NCBI GenBank assembly: GCA_003024985.2
Contig: PXIH01S0023334.1
DNA length: 13,231 nucleotides
From: Euperipatoides rowelli
Taxonomy: Eukaryota; Onychophora; Udeonychophora; Euonychophora; Peripatopsidae
Strand: one strand, 5' to 3'
The notes under the pieces were generated by a model. That model saw nothing but the letters and a program-made list of their open reading frames with translations. It ran no database searches and was not told where the DNA came from. Below, piece by piece: positions 1-7,963 of this stretch (position 1 is its first letter; each line of letters opens with the position of its first letter). A program made the translations under genes and the position numbers.

Positions 1-1239
1 AATTACACATTCTTCATAGCGCAGATCTTAATAAGTTTTCCATTGTTTTAAAGATTGCAAGATTGCAATAGGTTGATTAGCAAATAATCATATAGTTCGA
101 CTTTTTGCAAGGCTTGCAAGGCGTTGTTCCAAAAATTAGTAACAGTCCACCCAGGTAGCTACCTGTGGATTTTGGCTGCAGTTTCCCAAAATGCAACATT
201 ATACGTGTTTGTGGAGTGTGGAGATGAGGGTCAGAGGAGCAATAACACAAAGGAGTTTAAGATAAGATCAGCATCATAGTGGGAGTCAGATTTATCAATG
301 GCGAAATTACTCAAGTGAAACAGTCCAAGCTTACATTAATATTGTTCTAAAAGTCTCTTGGCAGACAAGATAGAGTTTATCTGCAAATAAGTTTAGGCTT
401 CATATACACGCACACTTTCAAAGTTAACTTAAATCAAAGTTCATATACTTGATATATGGATTCAAATATTTTAAAAGGCATTTAAAACATATAATCAAAA
501 CGGCGTCCTAACTCATACTTTAGAGTGACCAAAATAATTTCAAATAAAAATAATATAAATAAACTAAACTAACTTTGACCAATGCAATAAACAAATAAGG
601 TTTAAATATTAATTTAAAATCGCAATTAATAATATTAATTGAACAGCAAGATAAAAATACAATTTAATACTGAGAAAAATGAATGAGAGAAACAGTCAAA
701 AACGCCTGCGATCCGACCGTAACATTCCAAGCTTCAATGAGCGCTGGTACATTGAGTTGGATTTGACATGGATTTTTTTAAAGGTGGAGTGGGAGGTAAG
801 AAGGCAGACGAAAATAAATATGCCACTCTCAATCAAAAAACAAAGTTAAAAAATGTCACTAATAATATTTTGATAAAGTTTAAATTTTAACAGATCAAAT
901 AAATCATGCTGACAAAGAATTCATTACATCCCGATCTCAAAGGAGGAGAAACCAATTATGCCAAAAATAATTGATTTAAAAAAATATAATGTCAACAAAC
1001 AAAAAGTACAAATTAAAGAAAATAAAAGATGCAATATGCAAGAGATCAACAATTAAAATTCAGTTCAATTTCAACTCAATTAAAATTAAAACAGACAAAT
1101 TTAAGAGGTGGAAAGGTAAATTAAAATAAAGTTGAAATGGAGTTTTAAATTTAATTCATACTTCATTATAGAATTAAAATATTTAATTAAAGACTTTTTG
1201 TCTAAAACAATTCAGGTTTACGGAACACAGTTGATTGGG
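1..1239. repeat. Module A, left copy (displaced LTR segment)
   Basis: This block matches 11994-13210 along its whole length with scattered substitutions and small indels; over about 260 bases I count roughly 5-6% difference. On the right the same sequence lies inside the 5' LTR, between modules B and C. Here it lies upstream of the 3' LTR. It ends at GTTGATTGGG (1230-1239) and is followed by unrelated DNA. It may extend left of the window, because the match begins at base 1. Private changes include a tandem GATTGCAA (53-60, 61-68) and about nine extra bases near 20-29. I see no gene in it except a short, stop-interrupted frame described under its right-hand counterpart. Confidence 0.85.
152..165. 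other. 14-bp perfect palindrome CAGGTAGCTACCTG (left copy)
   Basis: The 14 bases equal their own reverse complement, and CCA and TGG nearby (148-150, 166-168) could extend the stem past a two-base bulge on one side. The same palindrome is unchanged at 12131-12144 in the other copy of module A. Perfect retention in diverged copies could mean a protein-binding site or just chance over a short interval. Confidence 0.6.
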
Positions 1240-1531
1240 GTCCCGGATGTAGCGTCCACTATGGACGTTGTATCCTTTGTAAGGAACTTTTAGTTTGTAT
1301 ATACCGTACAATTTATTTTTATTTTCTACCATTTATTATTTGTAATTTTATTATTTTAAGATCTGTCTTGAAGGAGTGAGGTGAATTTGACTTTTGTGAA
1401 TGGCAGTGGATTAATCACAAACTCATGATGATTTAATCTAGGCGATTCTTAGGGCCTGCACGTTCATTTCCATTCAGCGCATATATATATATATATATAC
1501 CATATATATATATATAAATATATAAATATTA
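1240..1531. other. Unique spacer between module A and the 3' LTR
   Basis: This stretch occurs once in the window. It begins where the left and right copies of module A stop matching and ends at the TG of the 3' LTR. It contains a short hairpin, CGTCCA-CTA-TGGACG (about 1250-1264), then AT-rich DNA and an AT microsatellite. No open frame or known motif is seen. It may be host flank of the retrotransposon, or sequence joined there by rearrangement or misassembly. Confidence 0.6.
1481..1528. repeat. AT microsatellite
   Basis: Two runs of alternating AT/TA (1481-1499 and 1502-1516, separated by a short CC-containing break) pass into TAAATATA-type repeats that end directly at the outer edge of the 3' LTR. 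Such tracts are unstable and are common break or misjoin points. Confidence 0.85.
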
Positions 1532-2251
1532 TGTTGTACGCCCCCTCATATCACATGCCTACTATTTTTATATATCATAAAATACATAAGGTGTGAAAGG
1601 GGAATATAACTTTCTATTTCTCATTTCACTGAATGTCAGCTAGAATAGTGTGTTGCTACTGTTTGGCCATATCCTACCATTCTACACCTGTCAAAATAGA
1701 CTGGTAAAATCATGAATATGGTCAAACAAAACCTAACTAATAAATTTAAATAAACAGTCAAATAAAAATCAATTGGAAAAACAACATAGCCGAAAGAAAA
1801 ATATAAATTATTGTAACTTTATTGAAGTTGTTCCTAATTGCCTATGTATGCCATTACTATTGAGAATCTAATTGTGCATGTGTGTAATGCTAAGTCTACC
1901 AGGTACACCGGAAAACTTTGTTGTACTCTTCTTTGGAGCACGGTTAGGGCGCGGCCTGGTAACTTACTGTACCAAACTTTTTGGCCTAAATTTTTATATT
2001 TCATTTTTGATGTTTAAAGTTAAATCTTCCTGGCCTAACATAAGTTGTATGGGGATGCACAACATTGAGAGATTTACCTATCAGATTAATGCAATTAGAC
2101 ATGTGGCCTTAAAGCTAACTAACGACTGTGTTTATGTATAAAATATTATGGAACTCTTAAACTTGACTTGACAGCATCTAAAAATATAAGAACATCCTAC
2201 ACTTGTTTAGCAACACAAACCATTCGGAGAAATACCTGAGACTACAGATAT

Positions 2252-2280
2252 AATAAATAAATTATTACCTCGCTTGATAT
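2252..2280. repeat. 29-bp indel between GATAT direct repeats
   Basis: The left LTR has GATAT at 2247-2251 and again at 2276-2280, with 24 bases between. The right LTR has a single GATAT at 11058-11062. The right copy most simply lost 29 bases by deletion between short direct repeats, although an insertion in the left copy cannot be excluded. Confidence 0.7.
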
Positions 2281-3111
2281 CCAGATTTATGAATATCGTA
2301 ATTCAGCCTATCACACGCACCTAAATAAAAACATATAAAAAAAAAACTATCTACATTCTGGCTAACTAAAATATACTGTATGGAAATCCCTAACACTGAC
2401 TAGTCTGCACTAAATAAATAAATTGATCACGCCATAATTAGATTTAGTGAAACATATTAAGGTTTATTTTGGCCAATCGGCCGTAGCTGAACATATTGAA
2501 ATCTACAATTAAAAAAATACATTATTTAAAGATTTCAATTTTATTTCATTATACTCATTTAAATAAAATGGAAACTATACATAAATACAATTTGCGTTGT
2601 CACTCTAATTTCCTAACTAAGATCTAAATATTACCATGATATAAGTAATTACTTATGCAGCGCAAGGTTACTGTTCTTTGAGATCTCGTAAAAGGAATCC
2701 ATCTGTTTGATTTTGGAAAGACAAATTTTAAAGTTTGAAACTCCGCACGCAACTTACAAATTTATTATATGGAAAGGCATCTGTTGCTAGACTCTGCGGT
2801 TGGAAATTCTACATAGGGAACATTGGCACTTTGGATCTGAAAAATATTGACTGTAAGAAGATTAATCAGATTTATTAAACATTTCAGTAAACTCAAAACC
2901 GGACACATTCATCGGTCTTAACAGTATCGGCAGTCTTCTTCTTAGGTTTGCGGGTAGTGACTTCCGTCAGCTTCTAATACCGTACTATGGCGATCTCTTC
3001 ATTATTGCATTATTCTTTATATTACTTCAGCATTCATGAATCAGGTTAAGGATACAATATGCAATATAGTATGAACATCAATAGGAATAATATCAGGATA
3101 TATATGGTTAT

Positions 3112-3132
3112 ATTTATATATATATATATATA
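3112..3132. repeat. TA microsatellite at the B-module end
   Basis: A run of TA dinucleotides ends at an unresolved base (3133). The corresponding place in the 5' LTR (about 11905-11920) is shorter and reads into TTTATTTAATAATG. This is where the two LTRs cease to match. Confidence 0.8.
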
Positions 3133-3133
3133 N

Positions 3134-3203
3134 CATCTAGCCTACATGTATTAGTTGTAGTTATTTATTTGAAAAAATAAACGTAATAATAAAAATAAAT
3201 AAA
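3134..3203. other. Unmatched joint where module A is missing
   Basis: About 70 AT-rich bases lie between the end of module B and the start of module C. They do not align with the corresponding position of the 5' LTR. They could be filler DNA at a deletion, original LTR sequence replaced in the other copy, or an assembly artefact next to the n at 3133. Confidence 0.5.
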
Positions 3204-3522
3204 AATAAACTGCATTAAAAAATTAAGTTACAGTAATTGATTTAAGATTAGGATGAAAACAAATTTATTTAATTTCATCTATAGTAATTTACAAAGTGGA
3301 TTACTATAATACACCATACTAAATCTAATGAAATAAACTTCTTTACCCAGGTTGATAAATGTTTGGATAAAAACACAGGAGCAAAGAACCAAACAAAAAA
3401 AAACCTCTTGACGAACAAGTTAAAAAAAAAAATTAACACACATTCACTCACACATACACAAGGCAAAGAAACAATCACACTATCACAATCAAACAAATTA
3501 TACAACAGAAAGGATTATTAAT

Positions 3523-3842
3523 TTACTTGCTCCTCTCTATATCATTCAAACTCTCCCTGAGGTAATATAATTAAAGTTTATTTACGTGGATGATCTTGTC
3601 CATCACCCCGTTGCTCATTCCCTAGATCCTATAGTTGACGTTGCCTTCCCTGCTATAACAAGGAATGGACCTTTAAAATGAGGTTTAAGTTTGCGGTTAT
3701 GTCCAGTGTAACTAGTAGGATNCATGAGCAGAATATTATCACCGGGTTTAAATTCTCTTAAATGCCACAAATTGTTTCGAGGGCTGTTATTTTGAGAAGA
3801 TTGAGTAAGATTCTCGGTGACTGATACGTGCTCCATTAACAC
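3523..3842 (-). pseudogene. Integrase C-terminal tail with GPF motif, end of pol (broken)
   Basis: A 75-residue frame (3842-3615) carries the post-catalytic part of integrase: a FKPGD segment (residues 31-35) and a basic KLKPHFKGPF stretch (51-60) that matches the GPY/F module of gypsy-type integrases, thought to help DNA binding and multimerisation. The frame is shifted relative to the integrase core around 3840, where an extra A in GTTAATGG would explain it, and shifts back near 3640. After the second shift, the restored frame shows NVNYRI, a TAG at 3622-3624, then KIIHVNKL and a TAA at 3571-3573. A further in-frame TAA at 3523-3525 may be the original end of pol. One codon near 3722 contains an n. 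Confidence 0.75.
3526..3540 (-). promoter_or_regulatory. Polypurine-tract candidate
   Basis: In the sense direction this reads ATAGAGAGGAGCAAG, the only clearly purine-rich tract close to the 3' LTR. Such a tract primes plus-strand DNA synthesis in LTR retrotransposons. It overlaps the last codons of pol and lies about 18 bases before the proposed LTR start, whereas a polypurine tract normally abuts the LTR. Either the LTR edge is slightly misplaced, the intervening bases have changed, or this is not the functional tract. Confidence 0.4.
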
Positions 3843-3888
3843 TCTCCAGCATCATTGTTATGATTTGCGGAGTCTCGCGATCATTATT

Positions 3889-4838
3889 CTAATGCACTAT
3901 GGGAATCCTGGGATTTATTTGGTCAAAGCCGTGAAACACAAAGAATGGGCTTTCACCTGTGCTTCTGTGAACAAAATTTTTATGGTTTTGAATGACGAAT
4001 GGCATATGATCATCCCACTTATTGTACTGTCCCTTGCATATCTCATACAGGACACCAAGTATCTTAGAGTTGACCCTTTCAGTCGCACTGTTGGATTGAG
4101 GATTATATGCTGTAGTGCATATTCCCTTGATTCCTAGGACTTCATGAATGGCTTTCATGATGTTACTGATGAATTGACCACCCCTATCGGATACCATTTC
4201 GACAGATGCCCAATAAGGGGGAAGGATGTTCGTGATGTAGTTAGCTATGGTTTCAGCATCTTGGCTCTTAATGGGAGATGCAAAGGTCATCCGACTGAAG
4301 TGGTCAACCCACACCAACACATATTGATTCCTGCACCTAGTAACAGGGAAAGGACCCAAAATATCTACCAATATCCTCTCCATAAGCATAGTGGGAGGCT
4401 TGACATATTGGAATGGAGTTTTATTCCATAGAACCCTTTGCCTCTGACACACATCACAGGACAGAACATACACCTTGACATTCTTTATCATGGTGTCCCA
4501 TGTGAAGAGTGATCTAATTTTCCACAGAGTGATGCTGCAGGAGAGATCACCACTGGTTATCCCATCATGGTAGGACTCCATCACTTTGGTTCTCAATTTC
4601 TTAGGGACTACAATCCTATATTTCCAGCCCCTCCAACGATCAGGTATGACCCCTTTTATGATAAGACCTTCATGATCAACAGCATATTCACCAGTTTGGT
4701 CATTTTCTCCACAGATATGTTTATGCTTCTTCCCACACCACACGTCATCCTTCTGGACCTTAAGTATTTCCTCACTACTTAGAGTGTCTTTAAGCTTGCC
4801 TGCTGCAATGGTGACAGGAGGGACATCCTTGTTGTGAG
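3889..4838 (-). pseudogene. Integrase core (zinc-binding and DDE catalytic domains)
   Basis: Integrase inserts the element's cDNA into host DNA. In the 360-residue frame starting at 4971, the N-terminal zinc-binding part shows H135, then D142 where the second His is expected (GH in relatives, GD here), then C172 and C175 in CDVC. The catalytic domain keeps the full DDE triad: D203 in VDILGPFP, D262 in SDRGGQF and E298 in ATERVN, with 35 residues between the second Asp and the Glu as is usual. The frame ends at a premature TAG (3889-3891); the same frame stays open for about 15 codons beyond it and then shifts into the tail. The first 44 residues of this frame belong to RNase H. The loss of one zinc ligand and of the continuous tail suggest a non-functional protein. 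Confidence 0.9.
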
Positions 4839-5358
4839 CTCTGGACAGCCAGTCTGCCACATAGTTGAACTTACCAGGTTTGTATTCAATTAGTATATTG
4901 TGATCTTGCACCTGTAATAGCCAACAGACAAGTCTTAAATTAGTGTCCTTAATTTTGAATATGTAAGACAACGGTTTGTGATCAGTTTATAATATTATTC
5001 TATAACCGTATGTTATATGTTTAAATTGAGAGAGAGCATAAACTATCACTANTGCCTCTTGTTCAATAGCCGAGTAATTACATTCCGCCTTGTTGAGTTT
5101 TCTACTGCAGAAAGCAACAGGATGAATCTCGTCACTCTCATCAACTTGTTCCAGCACAGCACCCATGCCAATCCCACTAGCATCAGTCTTAATCACAAAA
5201 TCCCTGTTGAAATCAGGATACCTAAGCAAGGGGGCTTCAGTGAGCATGGTCTTCAGTTTGATGAAGGAAAAATCAGCTTCCTCATTCCAAACAATTTTTC
5301 CTTTACCTTTAATCAATTGGTACAAAGGGTCTGCAACTTCAGTAAAGCCATTCATAAA
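4839..5358 (-). pseudogene. RNase H domain (broken by an internal stop)
   Basis: RNase H degrades the RNA strand of the RNA-DNA hybrid during reverse transcription. A frame beginning at 5355 carries the RT-RNase H connection (WNEEADFSFIKLK) followed by TDASGIGMGAVL with the first catalytic Asp (D58) and NYSAIEQE with the catalytic Glu (E98). It is cut by an in-frame TAA at 4987-4989. The same frame resumes with TDHKPLSYI, supplying the third acidic residue, and ends with NYVADWLSR, the typical last RNase H motif. All catalytic residues are still encoded, so the single stop is the main lesion. One codon near 5052 contains an n. Confidence 0.88.
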
Positions 5359-5361
5359 TCA

Positions 5362-6226
5362 CCTATAGAAGTTCACAGTACCTAAAAAACTCAGAATCTG
5401 TTTGACAGTTTGAGGTTTTTCGAATTCAATAACAGCTTTAACATTTTCATTGGTGGGCTTGAAGCCATCCTAGTCAATATGTCCAAAAAATTTCAGGCTC
5501 TTTNGGAATAGCCTACATTTAGAAGGTCGCACTGCCATATTTATTCCTTTCAATGCTTCGAAAACGTCCTCTAATGTAGTAATGTGGCTATCAATATCTT
5601 CGGTGAAAACAATGATGTTATCCTGGAAGACTATGAAGTGTCCTTTAGAAATTACATCAAAAAGTGCTTCATTCATTCTTTTTGGAACCACCCAGCGCTC
5701 GTGGATAATCCTTGAGGGAGGCGTTCCATCCGATAGTGCCCAAACGGGGCACTGAAAGCGAAATGGTCTTTCACACTATCATGGAATTTGACATTGAAGT
5801 AACCATTGTTAAGATCAAGGGACGAGAACACTTTTGATCTTCCCAGCCGATCAATTATTTTGTCGATTCTCATTAGCGGATATTTGAATGGTTCAATGAT
5901 TTGGTTGATTTTTCTCAGCTCCAGTACCATCCTGATGTCCTTAGAAGGTGCTTTCTTCTCTAAAAACATTGCTGGAGTGTTCCAATTTGATGTAGTCTTA
6001 GAGATTATCCCAGCTTTCTCTAACCCCTCCAATTTATCATGTACAGAACCATATAACTTATGGGGAATGCAGTATTGACATTGATATATCATCTCATCAG
6101 ACAGGAAGGTAGTCTAGTTCAGAGGGAGGTTAGCCCCTGTCATGTCAGCTACATTTTCAACTAGATAACTATGTTTTTGTCAATTAACCTTTCCATTTCA
6201 TTAAACTGATGGGTGTTAAAATAAAA
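5362..6226 (-). pseudogene. Reverse transcriptase (multiply broken)
   Basis: The fingers and palm lie in the frame starting at 6092: LEKAGIISKTTSNWNTP (24-40), a degraded RMVLELRKIN box (54-63) and FSSLDLNNGY (89-98) with the first catalytic Asp, D93. The RLPQGL segment (124-129) differs from the usual RLPFGL. A frameshift near 5681, explicable by one A lost from an A run, moves the remainder to another frame. There the active-site box reads FQDN (residues 22-25, codon for N at 5617-5619) instead of YxDD, so the second catalytic Asp is gone. Further stops lie at 6114-6116 (TAG), 5470-5472 (TAG) and 5359-5361 (TGA), the last two within the thumb/connection. The stretch between 6117 and 6226 needs another shift, probably at the T run 6174-6178. 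Confidence 0.9.
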
Positions 6227-6810
6227 TTATTTCTCCTGATACAGTATATGATGATTGGTAGTGCCACCAACACCAGAAACAGTCTCGACCTCGACAGTAT
6301 GGCACCAACCCAACTCAATACTGTCACAATTACTATCAATAATTTCACTGGGCGGGAAGTATTCTATTTCTCTGGAGACCATGTCTATTCTAGCTCCAAT
6401 GTAAGTCAGCATGTCAAATCCTATGACCAATTTTAATGAGCTACTTACACCAAATTTGGTTATGCATAGTTTATGCTTGAACTTAATGCTGCCAAATTCC
6501 ACCTCAACCATCACACATTCAGCCTTAGTGTATCCAGGATTAATAGGGGTGATTAGTTTGGCCACAGAACATATATTAAGTTGACCGAGTTCTTGGTGAA
6601 TCCTATGTCAACGAGAGAGACCTGAGCACCAGTATCAATTAGTGCATCTAACCATTTATCCATGACACGGACCCTTATGACAGGTCTCTCTTCTTGGTTA
6701 AAATCGAACTTTAGTATGTTCTCTCTCTCTCTCATCCTTTTTCCCTTTTTACCTCCAAATTTCATTCTACTGGCCCTCCCTTTATGGGAAAATTTTAAAA
6801 GGAGGACCCT
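6227..6810 (-). pseudogene. Retroviral-type aspartic protease (frameshifted)
   Basis: This domain would cleave the Gag-Pol polyprotein. The first piece (frame starting 6765) carries the active site ALIDTGAQVSLVD, with the catalytic Asp at residue 44. The second piece (frame starting 6565) carries LVIGFDML (residues 46-53), the conserved C-terminal Ile-Gly-x-Asp motif of these proteases. A frameshift lies at about 6570-6600. Upstream, the first frame runs without a shift into gag across a TGA at 6811-6813, which suggests that gag and pro once formed one continuous frame. A basic, low-complexity stretch (KKGKRMRERE) precedes the folded domain. Confidence 0.85.
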
Positions 6811-7638
6811 TCAGTTTAACCCTTGGTAGTTTCTTCCACTTCTATCTCTGTCAAATTTGACCCTGTTATTATTATTTGCCACTTCACGAATCAAATTGTA
6901 ATTCCTCTGTAAGTGACCTTTCCTACTGCAGCCCCAGCATTTGACATTAATATAAAGGCCATTAGTTGTCCATGCATGCTGACTTCTACACATTTCTTCC
7001 ATTTGGGACTTAAGTATAGCAATGTCAACACCTATTCCCTCCTTATCTACACTATTTACACTGGTTCTGCTCTCATCATACCTTTGGTCACATTCCTCAA
7101 GTCTTAAAGCATACCGTACTGCCTCACAAAATTCACTTATGTTATTATGTATTAATTCAATTCGGTATCTCTCAATTAGTCCTTTTATGAATTGTTGGGC
7201 AATGAGTTGATTAAGCATCGATTCATCCTTAAATGCCTTGATATAAGCATTCCCCAGACTCATGAGTCTCAGCTTGTAAGAAGTGACTGATTCATTTTTT
7301 CCTTGTACACAGCTCCAAAACAGTTCTTGCCTACATGCAGGGTTCAATTCTTTGATGAAGAGTCTTTCGAACTCGTCAAGTCTTTCTAAGAACGATAGAT
7401 CTTCAACATTACCTAGTCCTTCGAAATATTTAGTTCTCCCTCTTCCTGCCAATTTAGATTCAAAGGCGGATCTGGCATATACATCAGACCATTGATTCTC
7501 CAGTGCTAGGGCCTTAAATGCTGAAACTATCCTTTTGGTTTCATTAAAATCTTGGGCATCCCAATTGAACATAGGTAGTAATTTTATGGGACCAACTTTC
7601 CATGCAGATCTTTCATAAGATCCTCCTTCCTTGGTTCA
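6811..7638 (-). pseudogene. Gag body with degraded zinc knuckle
   Basis: Gag forms the particle that packages the element's RNA. The 253-residue frame starting at 7572 shows a capsid-like helical region (about 1-165, including FNETKRIVSAFKALALENQW and ALRLEECDQRYDE) and then a CCHC-type nucleocapsid knuckle. The knuckle reads C212-x2-C215-x4-H220-x4-Y225: the final Cys is replaced by Tyr (codon at 6898-6900), a one-base change. The frame is open upstream to about 7638, so its apparent Met is probably internal, and it joins the N-terminal piece through a one-base frameshift in 7613-7638. It ends at a TGA (6811-6813) with the protease in the same frame beyond. Confidence 0.85.
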
Positions 7639-7903
7639 TACCCATGCTGTGGTTTCTTATCCTTAATTTCTTTTTCTGAGTTCCTGACCTCAATTGTTCC
7701 ACAGCCTTATCAATTGATATGTTAGTTTGGTCATTAGAGGATATCATGTTAAATTCACTATTATCATTGTCCTCTCCCTCAGGAAATTCATGCTCAACAT
7801 TCATGCTTACATCCAATGTTTCACTTTCATTCTTACTATTAACTATTTGTTCCCCCTCCATTTCATTGTTTACAGTTATACTAGTTTTGCTCCTGGTTTC
7901 CAT
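7613..7903 (-). pseudogene. Gag N-terminal region
   Basis: I place the likely start at the Met at 7901-7903 (METRSKTS), although the frame is open to 7963; the extra upstream residues are hydrophobic and encoded by AT-rich leader-like DNA. The segment is hydrophilic and acidic in its middle (NNEMEGEQ, HEFPEGEDNDNSEF) and basic near its end (KKKLRIRNH), typical of poorly conserved Gag N-termini. No defined domain is recognised. It runs into a TGA at 7613-7615 because of a frameshift, and the Gag body continues in the neighbouring frame. Its identity rests on position and frame continuity more than on sequence motifs. Confidence 0.65.
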
Positions 7904-7963
7904 CCTATGTTTGAGAAATTTAACCATATATTTATAACAAACACAAAAAATAATTTTTATCAA

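Larger units (their letters stand above)
1532..3507 (-). repeat. 3' LTR, missing module A
   Basis: On the plus strand it begins TGTTGTAC (1532) and ends TACAACA (3501-3507). In the sense direction it therefore runs TGTTGTA...TACAACA, with 7-bp terminal inverted repeats and the usual TG...CA ends. Bases 1532 to about 3132 (module B) match 10329 to about 11918, at roughly 5% difference over about 340 bases compared by eye. Bases 3204-3224 match 13211-13231 at 20 of 21 positions, which marks the start of module C. The 1.2 kb module A found between B and C in the 5' LTR is absent; about 70 unmatched bases and an n occupy its place. Length here is 1,976 bases. The apparent frames at 1872-2141 and 3275-3505 are not credible genes. 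Confidence 0.75.

Noticed and set aside
940-960. GGAGGAG a few bases before ATG (also near 12914), resembling a bacterial ribosome-binding site
   Set aside because: No open frame follows, and the context is a eukaryotic LTR.
1872-2141. 89-codon plus-strand frame in the left LTR
   Set aside because: The matching part of the right LTR (10688-10879) changes frame and ends early, and the encoded residues show no domain; it is LTR sequence.
3275-3505. 76-codon minus-strand frame, hydrophobic, at the sense start of the 3' LTR
   Set aside because: It lies inside module C, is built on T-rich sequence and poly-T runs, and has no recognisable motif. It is not an envelope gene.
3508-3525. Possible envelope gene between pol and the 3' LTR
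   Set aside because: The gap is under 20 bases.
3817-4782. Plus-strand frames over the integrase region
   Set aside because: They are antisense shadows of the integrase, whose motifs are clear on the minus strand.
5017-6078. Plus-strand frames opposite RT and RNase H
   Set aside because: Antisense shadows of domains with recognisable catalytic motifs.
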